This document shows, piece after piece, positions 15,638 through 23,950 of a stretch of DNA of 26,420 bases (position 1 is the first letter of the stretch; each line of letters opens with the position of its first letter). Position numbers and translations under genes: made by a program. The stretch is from an uncultured Parabacteroides sp. (lineage in GTDB: Bacteria; Bacteroidota; Bacteroidia; Bacteroidales; Tannerellaceae). The notes under the pieces are model-generated. The model saw only the letters and a list, made by a program, of their open reading frames with translations. It did not search any database and was not told the DNA's origin. The stretch spans positions 1-26,420 of the forward strand of contig CAAGLQ010000007.1 of assembly GCA_900770835.1 (NCBI GenBank), written 5' to 3'.

Positions 15638-16909
15638 ATGATGTTTGGCTTAGTGGATTGCAACAATTTCTTTGTATCCTGCGAACGGGTCTTTCGGCCT
15701 GATTTAGTAGGAAAGCCTGTCGTGGTACTCTCCAACAATGACGGTTGTATCATTGCACGCAGCAACGAGGCAAAAGCGTTGGGAATCAAGATGGGTGATC
15801 CCCTTTTCAAAGTGCGTACGTTGTTGGAACGTGAAAGTGTGGCGATTTTTTCCAGCAACTATACACTTTACGGTGACATGAGCCGCCGGGTAATGTCCCT
15901 GCTCAGTCGCTATACTCCCCAGCAAGATATTTACTCAATTGATGAGTGCTTTTTAGACCTTAGTGGCATGGGAGACGGTAACCAGCTACATGCCTATGGC
16001 CAGGAGATCGTGCGCACCGTCACTAAAGGCACAGGCATTCCGGTCTCTATGGGTATCGCTCCAACCCGCACCTTGGCGAAAGCAGCGAGCAAGTTCGCTA
16101 AGCAATATCCCGGTTATCACGGTGTAGCGGTGATCGACACCGAAGAACGGCGCACAAAAGCACTCCGGCTCTTAGAGATAGGTGATGTATGGGGAATCGG
16201 CCGGCGTATGAGACAGCGCTTAAGTGAGCTAAAGATTAACACCGCCTGGGATTTTACGCAACGACGTGCCGATTGGATCAAGCGACAGTTCTCCGTCACC
16301 GGCTTGCGCACTTGGAAAGAGCTACGAGGAACCTCATGCATCGAGCCAGATAAGTTGCCGCTCCAAAAAAGTTTATGCACCAGTCGTAGCTTCGCTGATC
16401 AAGGTGTTTCCGATCGTTCTGTCTTAGAAGAGGCTGTAGCCAATTTTGCCGCAGAGTGTGCTCGTCGGCTCCGTGAACGAGGAGCTTGTGCCGGGCAAGT
16501 TATGGTCTTTGCCTACACCTCCCGTTTTCGCACTGACGAATCGAGCGATGTGATTCAACAAAATATGAGCTTAACAGTAGCCACCAATGATCCTCGAGAA
16601 TTGATCAAAGCTGCTCTTGATGGCCTTCGTGCCCATTACAAAGAGGGCATCTATTGGTATAAGAAAGCGGGGGTTGTCTGTTATGACCTCATGCCTGCCG
16701 GAGCAGTACAGACTCATCTATTCGATACGATGGATCGTATGAAGCAAAAGAAGTTATTAGAGGCAATTGACGCTATCAATCACAAGAATGGTACGAGTAC
16801 GATTCGGGTGGCTTCGCAGGGAGATCTGCCCAACTTCGGTTTACGCACAGCCTTCCTCTCCCGTCGTTTCACGACAAACCTCAACGAGGTTATCGAGGTG
16901 AAGCCTTGA
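15638..16909 (+). CDS. umuC: UmuC-type Y-family DNA polymerase V catalytic subunit
   Basis: 423 residues, the usual UmuC length. Palm carboxylates are Asp7 in LVDCNNFFVSCE and Asp102-Glu103 in SIDECFLDLSG. The steric-gate and finger region LSNNDGCIIARSNEAKALGI is at 31-50. A helix-hairpin-helix segment follows (about 175-200, EIGDVWGIGRRMRQRL), then the little-finger domain and a C-terminal DUF4113-like tail (GLRTAFLSRRFTTN). It performs error-prone lesion bypass with UmuD'. Two consecutive ATGs (15638, 15641) could serve. The gene starts 4 bases after umuD. No clear terminator follows. The pair looks resident: no plasmid or ICE gene lies nearby. Confidence 0.95.
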   Translation: MMFGLVDCNNFFVSCERVFRPDLVGKPVVVLSNNDGCIIARSNEAKALGIKMGDPLFKVRTLLERESVAIFSSNYTLYGDMSRRVMSLLSRYTPQQDIYSIDECFLDLSGMGDGNQLHAYGQEIVRTVTKGTGIPVSMGIAPTRTLAKAASKFAKQYPGYHGVAVIDTEERRTKALRLLEIGDVWGIGRRMRQRLSELKINTAWDFTQRRADWIKRQFSVTGLRTWKELRGTSCIEPDKLPLQKSLCTSRSFADQGVSDRSVLEEAVANFAAECARRLRERGACAGQVMVFAYTSRFRTDESSDVIQQNMSLTVATNDPRELIKAALDGLRAHYKEGIYWYKKAGVVCYDLMPAGAVQTHLFDTMDRMKQKKLLEAIDAINHKNGTSTIRVASQGDLPNFGLRTAFLSRRFTTNLNEVIEVKP

Positions 16910-16960
16910 CGAACTCACCTCTCCCCTCATTGAGGTTATTGAGAAACTGTAACAAACATA

Positions 16961-18268
16961 TCACTCCAACTTGCCGGTTACCCGAAGGTATTCCGTCTCA
17001 TAAATCTTATATTGCGTCTGTGCTTCGATCAAGTTGCTTTGTGCCTGCTGCCATTGCGTTTGCGCATCCAGCAGATCGGTCAAGGTGCAAAGGCCGTTTT
17101 GATATTGCTCAGTCATCACACGCAGGTTCTCCTGCCCCTGCTCATCACCGAGACGAGCCGTCTCTACCATATTATAGCCATCGGTCACGTTCTGCACGGC
17201 CTGACGAGCCTCAATACTTAGCAAACGGGTGTTCTTTTGCAGGTCGAGCTGGGCGTTATGCAACTCATACTTCGCCTTGCGGATCTTCTTCAATCCCTCG
17301 CCCCAGTGGAACAGCGGGATGTTGACAGAGGCCATCACCAGGCCCATGTTATCATCAATTTTATTCGTGAAAGGGATCGCATTACCGGCAGCATCCTGCG
17401 CCATGCCCTTCATCTTCATGTTGCCATACCACATGTAGCCTCCCATCAACCCGACCGTCGGGAGAATGTCGGCACGGGTCACCTTAATCTGCTCTTTCGC
17501 CGCATCTACCTGATTCTGCAACAAGTGCAGTTCCGGTCGTAAAGCGATGCTCTCGTCTAACTGATGAGGAGCAGCGATCTGAATCATAGTATCGACCGGG
17601 GTGATTTGCGTATCTAAAGCACAGCCCAACACATTGCAGAGCGACAAGCGGCAAAGGTTCTCACCATTCTTCGCCTTTTGCAGTTGATAGTCGATTTCAC
17701 TGCGTTTCGCCGTGATGCGCAGCAGGTCGTTCCTCGTAGCCATACCGGCATTCACGCTAACCTCCGTCTGTTGGTAGAGCGCATCCATCTGGGCCTTGTA
17801 AGCCTCCAATAGGCGCACCTTCCAGTTGACGGCAATCAGGCTCCAATAGGCGTTGTCAGCATCAGCGATCACTTGCATACGGGTCTTACGTTGCGTCTCT
17901 GAGGCCGCCTCCTTGCCTATCTTGGCCAATTTGTTAGCTGCCATAATCTTACCACCGGCATAGAGGGGCTGCGTCACGGTGATACCCGCCGAATACATAC
18001 CGTGGATCCGCATGGTCATTCCATTCATCTCCATATCTGGGAATACGTATGTACCAGACACGGATCCATCCACTTTCGGCAGATAGTTGCTGAAGGCGAT
18101 CGCCTTGTCTAACTCCGCCTGACGCAACTTGTTTCCTGCCTTTTTCAACTCCTCATTCTGTTCGAGCGCCAGCTGACGACATTCATTGAGTGAAAGCTGC
18201 ATACGCTCCTGCCCTTGGGCAAAGGCCGCTACACAGAGAGCGGCCAATATGATTGCTGTTTTCTTCAT
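16961..18268 (-). CDS. TolC-family outer-membrane efflux channel
   Basis: 435 residues with a cleavable signal peptide (MKKTAIILAALCVAAFAQGQ). The chain shows two TolC/OEP repeats rich in long coiled-coil helices with beta segments such as GMYSAGITVTQPLYAGGK (about 89-106) and MASVNIPLFHWGEG (about 309-322). The GxxxTVTQPLYAGG pattern and the tail TDLLDAQTQWQQAQSNL are characteristic. As the outer-membrane duct of a tripartite RND system it exports compounds handed over by the pump encoded 13 bases upstream. It is the last gene of the operon. Confidence 0.93.
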   Translation of the reverse strand: MKKTAIILAALCVAAFAQGQERMQLSLNECRQLALEQNEELKKAGNKLRQAELDKAIAFSNYLPKVDGSVSGTYVFPDMEMNGMTMRIHGMYSAGITVTQPLYAGGKIMAANKLAKIGKEAASETQRKTRMQVIADADNAYWSLIAVNWKVRLLEAYKAQMDALYQQTEVSVNAGMATRNDLLRITAKRSEIDYQLQKAKNGENLCRLSLCNVLGCALDTQITPVDTMIQIAAPHQLDESIALRPELHLLQNQVDAAKEQIKVTRADILPTVGLMGGYMWYGNMKMKGMAQDAAGNAIPFTNKIDDNMGLVMASVNIPLFHWGEGLKKIRKAKYELHNAQLDLQKNTRLLSIEARQAVQNVTDGYNMVETARLGDEQGQENLRVMTEQYQNGLCTLTDLLDAQTQWQQAQSNLIEAQTQYKIYETEYLRVTGKLE

Positions 18269-18281
18269 AAATCCTTCGTTT

Positions 18282-21200
18282 TTATATTTCTTTCTTAATA
18301 TGGAAAGCCGCAGTGTAGAACAAGGGAAACAGGATCAAGGTAATGATCGTACCCATTGCCAATCCACCCATGATACAGATCGCCATAGAGCCATACATTG
18401 GATCACCCAACAAGGGTACCATACCAATAATGGTTGTCAACGAGGCCATTAAAACAGGACGCACACGAGAGACCGTAGCCTCCACCACAGCCACGTAAGG
18501 AGTTTTATGCTCCTCCTCCTGCAAACGACCGATCTCGTCCATCAAAACAATAGCGTTCTTCACCATCATACCGATCAAACCCATCATACCTATAATCGCC
18601 ATAAAGGTGAACGGCTGGCCAAAGCCGAGCAAAGATGGAGTGATACCACAGAACACAAACGGGAAGCAAACCAGAATCAGCAACACCTTCTTCCAATTGT
18701 TGAAAAGCAACAAGAGGATCAAAAGAATGATGAAGAAGGTAAGCGGCAGGAAGCCTAACAGGTTCTCATTGGCCTCCTCTTGCGTATCAATCTCACCCAC
18801 CCACTTGAGTGTATAGCCTGAGGGAAGCGGTATCTGCTCAATCTCCTCACGAATGGATGCCAATACCTTGGCTGGGGTAGCCTCATCCAAATAGGGATTC
18901 GGGTCACACTCCGCCTCGATGGTGCGCTGCCCATTGACACGGATCACCATCTCCTCGTCCCACGAGAGGCGCACATCGTTGGTCACGTTGCCCAACGGCA
19001 CACTCTTATAGATGTCGTCCTGAATCTGCTCCGCGCCCTTGGTGCCACGCATCACGCTCTGCAAGTCCTCGTTGGTGACGTGCATGTTCATCGTGCTCCA
19101 GACAGGAATCTCACGCAGGTCTTGCATCTTGCTACCATCCGCGTTGCGCACCATCAGGTTGATCATTACTGAGCGATCTTGATCGTTAATCACTCCTACC
19201 GTCATGCCATCCGTAGCGGCCATCAAGGCATTCCCTATGTCGCTTCGCTCAATGCCTGAACGCAACGCATCCTGCCGTACATAATCTGCCACGAGGGTCT
19301 TACCCTTCGGCTTCCAGTTGTTCTGTACAGAGTAGGGATCCACATAGGGACAACGACGCATCACCGCCTCCGCTTGCTCTGCCAAGTCACGCAACACGGC
19401 TGGATCTGGACCGGCGAACTGTGCCTCTACGGTGTGGGTAGTCGTGATCGAGAAGTTGTATTTACGGATACGAATATAGGCATCCGGATAGCGAGAACGC
19501 AACGTGTCACGGATAGCCGGAATCTGCTCCACCACCGTCTTATAATCCTTGCAATCCACCATCAACTCACCATAGCAATTACCGCCAGAGGTCATCGGAC
19601 GTACCAAGCAATAGTGTGCCGGTGCACTACCCATGCTGGCCGCCACCCGAGTCACCTCCGGATTGTCTTGCAACCAATCGCTCATCTCTAACAGGTCATG
19701 CTTCACCCGATCAGGGCTGGATTGCGAAGGCAACCAGTACTCCACAATAAACTGACTATAATCAAAATCAGGGAAGAAGAGGTTCTTCACCTTTGTCATG
19801 CCATAGAAACAGGTGAAGAGCAGCACAAAGGCCAATGTGATGGTTGTTTTCTTATAACCAATCAAGAAGGCGATACTGCCACGCACGAAACGATGCACAG
19901 GCGAGTTCATCAGCTGTCCCTCAGGGTTAACCTCCTTGTTGATGATGGCATCTTTGGCGAACATCTGCTTCGCGCACATCGGCACCTGCACCAAAGCCAA
20001 CACCCAGCTGGAGAGCAAGCTGACACAGATCACCAAGAAGAGATCGCCCGCATACTCACCTGTTGAACCCGGAGAAAGATAGATGGCCAAGAAGGTAGCC
20101 GCCGCGATGATGGTAGCTCCTAACAAAGGCATAGCGGTATTACGACCGATGCGATAGAGATAGACATCGGGTGTCATACCCCGACGTTTATCCACCAAGA
20201 TACCATCCATGATCACAATCGCATTGTCCACCAACATACCCATAGCAATAATAAAGGCACCTAATGAGATACGTTGCAGCGTAGTACCCAAGGTCAAAAG
20301 AATCGGGAAGGAGACCGCAATGGTCAAGATCAAACCAAAACCAATGATCAAACCACTACGGAAGCCCATCGTGAAGATCAAGGCGATGATCACGATCAAG
20401 ACTGACTCCACCAAGTTCACCATGAAGGAGTTAATAGCGGTTGTCACCTTATCCGGCTGGAAGAAAATCTTCTCCGTCTCCATACCGGCCGGTACCCGTT
20501 GCATCGTCTCAGCCAACTTCGCATCGACCAACTTTCCTACGTCCGGCACAATCGCATCCGCCTGCATCGCCAAACAAATTGCAATGGCCGGCTTCCCATT
20601 CACGAAGAAACCGTAGGTTTGTGGCTCCGCATAGGTGCGCTCCACCGTCGCAATATCGCCAATGCGTAACTGCTTGCCATCAAATGTGCTGAACATCAAA
20701 TTCTCAATATCCTTCTCATCCTCGATCGCCTCATTCACTCGCAGCTGAATCTTGTCGCCACCGGTTTCATACGCACCAGCATTGATTGTTTTGCCCGCAT
20801 TCTGCAAAGCCATCATGATTTGCGTAGGGATCACACCATTGCGCGCGATCTTCTCTTTCGAGAGGATAATGTTAATCACCTCGTCTCGATTACCCACTAG
20901 GTTGACACGCTTCACGCCCTTCACCGCCAACAACTCCCGGCGAATCATCTTGGCATATTTATACAACTCCGGATAGGTATAGCCATCGCCGGTAAAAGCG
21001 TAGAAGATGCCATAGACATCCATCATATCATCCACCACGACCGGCGAATAACATCCTTGCGGCAATTTAGATTCCACATCGTGTGTCTTGCGGCGCAACT
21101 GATCGAAGTGCTGCTCCACCTCCGCATTGGGCACGCTCATGTTGAACTCCACCGTGAACTGCGCCATGCCATCATGACACTCCGTCGTGATCTTACGCAC

Positions 21201-21428
21201 ATCGGGCAGGGTGCGCAGCTCATCTTCCATCACCTGAGCCACCTTCAACTCCACCTCATGCGCAGAGGCTCCCGGATAGGGCACCATCACCATTGCCTGC
21301 TTCACGGCCACAGCCGGATCCTCCAGCTTCGGCATCCGGGTAAAAGCGAAGATACCTGCCAGCAGGATGCCCACCATCAACGACCAAAACAAGGTAGGTC
21401 GTTTAATGAAAAACTCCGTGATCTTCAT
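18282..21428 (-). CDS. RND (HAE1-type) efflux pump inner-membrane subunit
   Basis: 1048 residues, the normal AcrB/MexB length, with 12 membrane helices in the 1+5 / 1+5 arrangement around two large periplasmic loops. The TM4 proton-relay site reads GMLVDNAIVIMDG (Asp401-Asn402) where AcrB has Asp-Asp. The TM10 Lys957 of VKNAIVL is present. Periplasmic segments such as VPYPGASAHEVE (49-60) mark the porter domain. It is a proton-driven exporter of hydrophobic compounds; the substrate is unknown. The start codon overlaps the adaptor's stop by one base (TGATG), so the two are coupled. Confidence 0.95.
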   Translation of the reverse strand: MKITEFFIKRPTLFWSLMVGILLAGIFAFTRMPKLEDPAVAVKQAMVMVPYPGASAHEVELKVAQVMEDELRTLPDVRKITTECHDGMAQFTVEFNMSVPNAEVEQHFDQLRRKTHDVESKLPQGCYSPVVVDDMMDVYGIFYAFTGDGYTYPELYKYAKMIRRELLAVKGVKRVNLVGNRDEVINIILSKEKIARNGVIPTQIMMALQNAGKTINAGAYETGGDKIQLRVNEAIEDEKDIENLMFSTFDGKQLRIGDIATVERTYAEPQTYGFFVNGKPAIAICLAMQADAIVPDVGKLVDAKLAETMQRVPAGMETEKIFFQPDKVTTAINSFMVNLVESVLIVIIALIFTMGFRSGLIIGFGLILTIAVSFPILLTLGTTLQRISLGAFIIAMGMLVDNAIVIMDGILVDKRRGMTPDVYLYRIGRNTAMPLLGATIIAAATFLAIYLSPGSTGEYAGDLFLVICVSLLSSWVLALVQVPMCAKQMFAKDAIINKEVNPEGQLMNSPVHRFVRGSIAFLIGYKKTTITLAFVLLFTCFYGMTKVKNLFFPDFDYSQFIVEYWLPSQSSPDRVKHDLLEMSDWLQDNPEVTRVAASMGSAPAHYCLVRPMTSGGNCYGELMVDCKDYKTVVEQIPAIRDTLRSRYPDAYIRIRKYNFSITTTHTVEAQFAGPDPAVLRDLAEQAEAVMRRCPYVDPYSVQNNWKPKGKTLVADYVRQDALRSGIERSDIGNALMAATDGMTVGVINDQDRSVMINLMVRNADGSKMQDLREIPVWSTMNMHVTNEDLQSVMRGTKGAEQIQDDIYKSVPLGNVTNDVRLSWDEEMVIRVNGQRTIEAECDPNPYLDEATPAKVLASIREEIEQIPLPSGYTLKWVGEIDTQEEANENLLGFLPLTFFIILLILLLLFNNWKKVLLILVCFPFVFCGITPSLLGFGQPFTFMAIIGMMGLIGMMVKNAIVLMDEIGRLQEEEHKTPYVAVVEATVSRVRPVLMASLTTIIGMVPLLGDPMYGSMAICIMGGLAMGTIITLILFPLFYTAAFHIKKEI

Positions 21429-22486
21429 CAGAGCAACCCTCCTATATTGGTCTTCACATGCTCTTCAACCACACGCACCTGCTCATTGTCTTGAAGAACG
21501 TTCACTCCAGCTCGTACGACCCGCTCATTGCCGGTCAAACCGCTGGATATGATGGCATTTCCCTTCTCATCCAATCCGGCTACCGTTACCGCCTGCTTAT
21601 GCACCGTTGAGTCATCGCCCAACACCCAGACATACGCCGTCTCTTGCTCTTGGAAGATCGCATGGGGAGTCAACGTCACCTCGTTTTGGCTTTCTACACC
21701 CGCAATGCGAAGGTCCACTTCGATATTCTGACCCGCTGTCAGCCGGATGTCTCCTTCGTTCTCGAAAGTCAGACGCATTTTATAGAGCTGAATGCCATCG
21801 GCTTTCGGCACGATACTAATCAGTTTCATCGGGATCTCTTTTCCCGGTTCAAACGGAGAGCGACAGACAATCTGCTTGATCCGATCCTTAATCATATAGA
21901 GATTCGCGGGGAGATTCACACTCACCTCCATGTGATGCACATCCAATAAATTGATAATCGGCGTACCCGCATCGACCATCTCAGCCGGCTCGAAATTGAC
22001 GCTCTGCACATAGCCACTAACGGGAGCTTTCAGCTGTGTATATTCCAACTTATTCCGATAGGTCTGCAACTGCACGCCGACCTGCTTCAGTCCGGCCACA
22101 GCCTTATCGTAATCGTTGTCAGACAAGCTATGGCTCGCATGGAGTTTCTCGAAGCGCTTCATCTGATCGGCCAACTGATCATACTGGATCTGCAACTGAT
22201 CCACACCTAATTGATAATCCACATCATCCAAGGTAGCGATCAACTGTCCCGGGCGGACATGATCCCCCTCCTTCACCAAGATCCGCTTGATCTGACCTGG
22301 AGTTTTGAATCCGAGGCTGATCTCATGCGCCTCTTCCACGATACCTGAGAATGATTTTTCGTTTTCCAATCCCCTCTGAACGGGTTGCGTCACCACCACG
22401 CTATGCGTGAACGTAGGTTGTTGTTTTTCGGCGCATCCGCAAAGCAGTAAAAGAGCGAAAGCCGAAATGGATACTAAATCTTTCAT
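21428..22486 (-). CDS. RND efflux periplasmic adaptor (membrane fusion) lipoprotein
   Basis: 352 residues from the chosen start. It has a lipoprotein signal ending LLLLCGC (lipid Cys18), then the usual fold: beta-barrel/lipoyl half (ISLGFKTPGQIKRILVKEGDHVRPGQLIATLDD, about 55-87), a coiled-coil hairpin (about 88-140), the second lipoyl half (LKAPVSGYVQSVNFEPAEMVDAGTPI) and barrel and membrane-proximal domains. It links the RND pump to the TolC channel. I start at the ATG at 22486 (MKDLVSISAF), because a start at 22537 would bury the signal peptide under 17 polar residues and include a promoter-like element. First gene of the operon. The divergent AraC-type gene is probably its regulator. Confidence 0.93.
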   Translation of the reverse strand: MKDLVSISAFALLLLCGCAEKQQPTFTHSVVVTQPVQRGLENEKSFSGIVEEAHEISLGFKTPGQIKRILVKEGDHVRPGQLIATLDDVDYQLGVDQLQIQYDQLADQMKRFEKLHASHSLSDNDYDKAVAGLKQVGVQLQTYRNKLEYTQLKAPVSGYVQSVNFEPAEMVDAGTPIINLLDVHHMEVSVNLPANLYMIKDRIKQIVCRSPFEPGKEIPMKLISIVPKADGIQLYKMRLTFENEGDIRLTAGQNIEVDLRIAGVESQNEVTLTPHAIFQEQETAYVWVLGDDSTVHKQAVTVAGLDEKGNAIISSGLTGNERVVRAGVNVLQDNEQVRVVEEHVKTNIGGLL

Positions 22487-22517
22487 TTTATCTGATAACA
22501 CTTTTAAATTCCGAGTG

Positions 22518-22525
22518 CAAAGAAC
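22518..22525 (-). promoter_or_regulatory. Possible -7 region of the efflux operon
   Basis: Minus strand GTTCTTTG followed by CACTCGG. It keeps the TTTG half of the Bacteroidetes -7 box but lacks the TA. A weak core could suit an activator-dependent promoter. The start codon at 22486 lies 31 bases downstream. Confidence 0.3.
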
Positions 22526-22544
22526 AAGCTTTTTCACTAAACCA

Positions 22545-22560
22545 GCATATTCCTATATGC
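22545..22560. promoter_or_regulatory. Inverted repeat in the efflux/AraC divergent region, possible operator
   Basis: GCATAT at 22545-22550 and ATATGC at 22555-22560 form a perfect 6-bp inverted repeat around TCCT. It lies about 20 bases upstream of the putative -7 region of the efflux operon, about where a -33 box or activator site would be. Binding by the AraC-type protein is a guess from position. Confidence 0.3.
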
Positions 22561-22632
22561 CATAAAAACGTTCTAATAGTCGAATTATAGGGGATTTTAA
22601 GCAAATGAAAGAGATTTTTCCGTCCTAAAACG

Positions 22633-22640
22633 TATCTTTG
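22633..22640 (+). promoter_or_regulatory. Candidate -7 promoter element of the AraC-type regulator
   Basis: TATCTTTG followed by CG, an exact TAnnTTTG match, 43 bases before the ATG at 22684. Confidence 0.5.
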
Positions 22641-22683
22641 CGCTCGATGAAGCATTGCATAAACGAACAATAAACAACAAACT

Positions 22684-23586
22684 ATGCGCGAACATTCCGT
22701 TTTTAAGAGCTTAGATTTGGCCATGTTGCCTACCACTCGTAATTCCTTGATCTACGAGGATGAATTCCTCCTGCTTGACACGCTCTCCGGTCCCGAGCAA
22801 ACACAATCAGACAAGGTAGCATTCTTCCCTTTCAAGATCAATTTCACCACGCTACTCTTCTGTGTGGAGGGCACCATGCATTTCCGAGTCAACCTGAAGG
22901 AATATGAGCTGACACCCGGACATGCGATGACCATCACGCAAGGCTCCATCGGCGAATGCATCGACTATACCCCCACCCTACGGGTAGCATTGATTGCTTT
23001 CACCGGCAACGACTATTTCGTGGATCTCAACGCCAGTTCTGTCGTCGAGTTTCGTAAATACCTGATGAACCATGCGGTTGTTGCCCTTACTCCGGAAGAA
23101 ATGGACGAGACTTTGTTGATCTATCGCCAAATGCGCAAAAAGTTAGAGAGTCCTCACTTTGGCTTCGTGCGGGAAGCCTTAAAAGGTTATATGCAGGTAC
23201 TCTCAGCCAATGGCTCCCAATGGCTCCGCAACAACATGAACCAAGAATCCTCGCAAAATATTCAGAACCGGCAGAAACAGCTGTTGGATCGCTTCTTGGC
23301 GTTGGTACAAGAGCATTATCTGACAGAACGCAGCATCCAATTCTATGCTGACAAGCTCTGCCTCACCCCCAAATACCTCTCGCAAGTGATTCGTGAGACC
23401 AGCGGCCGCTATGCGGGCGACTGGATCAAAGACTATGTTATCTTGGAAGCCAAAGCGTTATTGAAAAGCAAGAAATATACCGTACAGCAGGTCAGTGACC
23501 GCTTGAATTTCTCCAACGCCTCCTTCTTCGGCAAGTTTTTCAAAGCCACAGTCGGTTGTTCTCCACGCCGCTACAGTATCGAATAG
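22684..23586 (+). CDS. AraC-family transcriptional regulator
   Basis: 300 residues. The N-terminal part (about 30-150) is a cupin-like sensor (FTTLLFCVEGTMHFRVNLKEYELTPG). The C-terminal 100 residues are the double helix-turn-helix: first HTH around RSIQFYADKLCLTPKYLSQVIRE, second around YTVQQVSDRLNFSNASFFGKFFKATVGCSPRRY, the classic AraC/XylS signature. It is divergent from the RND efflux operon across a 197-base region, a common arrangement for a local activator. The inducer is unknown. Confidence 0.93.
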   Translation: MREHSVFKSLDLAMLPTTRNSLIYEDEFLLLDTLSGPEQTQSDKVAFFPFKINFTTLLFCVEGTMHFRVNLKEYELTPGHAMTITQGSIGECIDYTPTLRVALIAFTGNDYFVDLNASSVVEFRKYLMNHAVVALTPEEMDETLLIYRQMRKKLESPHFGFVREALKGYMQVLSANGSQWLRNNMNQESSQNIQNRQKQLLDRFLALVQEHYLTERSIQFYADKLCLTPKYLSQVIRETSGRYAGDWIKDYVILEAKALLKSKKYTVQQVSDRLNFSNASFFGKFFKATVGCSPRRYSIE

Positions 23587-23619
23587 TTGCCATTCATGAA
23601 AATTAACAAGCATACTATT

Positions 23620-23647
23620 GCCTCCCATAAAAAGATGCCTATCTTTG
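23620..23647 (+). promoter_or_regulatory. Promoter of tRNA-Lys
   Basis: TATCTTTG at 23640-23647 is an exact -7 element. An ATTG-like -33 box ends at 23620, 19 bases upstream. The tRNA begins 30 bases after the -7 element, leaving a short 5' leader. Confidence 0.55.
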
Positions 23648-23677
23648 CACTCGCATAGAAAAGCTATGTCACAGGAT

Positions 23678-23753
23678 GATTCGCTAGCTCAGCAGGTAGA
23701 GCACAACACTTTTAATGTTGGGGTCTTGGGTTCGAGCCCCAAGCGAATCACCA
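23678..23753 (+). tRNA. tRNA-Lys (anticodon UUU)
   Basis: A complete 76-base cloverleaf with an encoded CCA. The acceptor stem GATTCGC pairs with GCGAATC (23743-23749). The D-arm contains AGCTCAGCAGGTAGAGC. The anticodon stem CAACA/TGTTG encloses CTTTTAA with anticodon TTT at 23711-23713. The T-arm is TTGGGTTCGAGCCCCAA. It has its own promoter and terminator. No duplicated 3' end was found downstream, so there is no sign of an integrated element at this tRNA. Confidence 0.97.
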
Positions 23754-23757
23754 AATA

Positions 23758-23800
23758 AGAGGTTATGACGTAATTAATGTTACGTATAGCCTCTTTTTTT
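23758..23800 (+). terminator. Rho-independent terminator of tRNA-Lys
   Basis: AGAGGTTAT-G-ACGTAA pairs with TTACGT-ATAG-CCTCT (one bulged G, one G-U pair), a stem of about 15 bp with a short loop, followed by seven T. It starts four bases after the tRNA CCA end. Confidence 0.92.
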
Positions 23801-23923
23801 ATGGATTTCGGGAGTTTTAGCATACAAGCCAACTTTCTTCCTATTCCACTGCAGACTTGAAGAATTTTTACCATATCAAAAGACTTTATTAACCAACTGT
23901 ATATCTGCTTCCGGAGAAATACG

Positions 23924-23931
23924 TACTTTTG
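23924..23931 (+). promoter_or_regulatory. Candidate -7 promoter element of the GH10 gene
   Basis: TACTTTTG followed by CCC, an exact TAnnTTTG match, 19 bases before the ATG at 23951, leaving a very short leader. No matching -33 box is clear. Confidence 0.45.
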
Positions 23932-23950
23932 CCCAAAAATATAGATACAC

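Noticed and set aside
16895..16921. GAGGTGA/TCACCTC hairpin at the end of umuC
   Set aside because: The stem is only 7 bp with a 13-base loop and no T-run; too weak to call a terminator.
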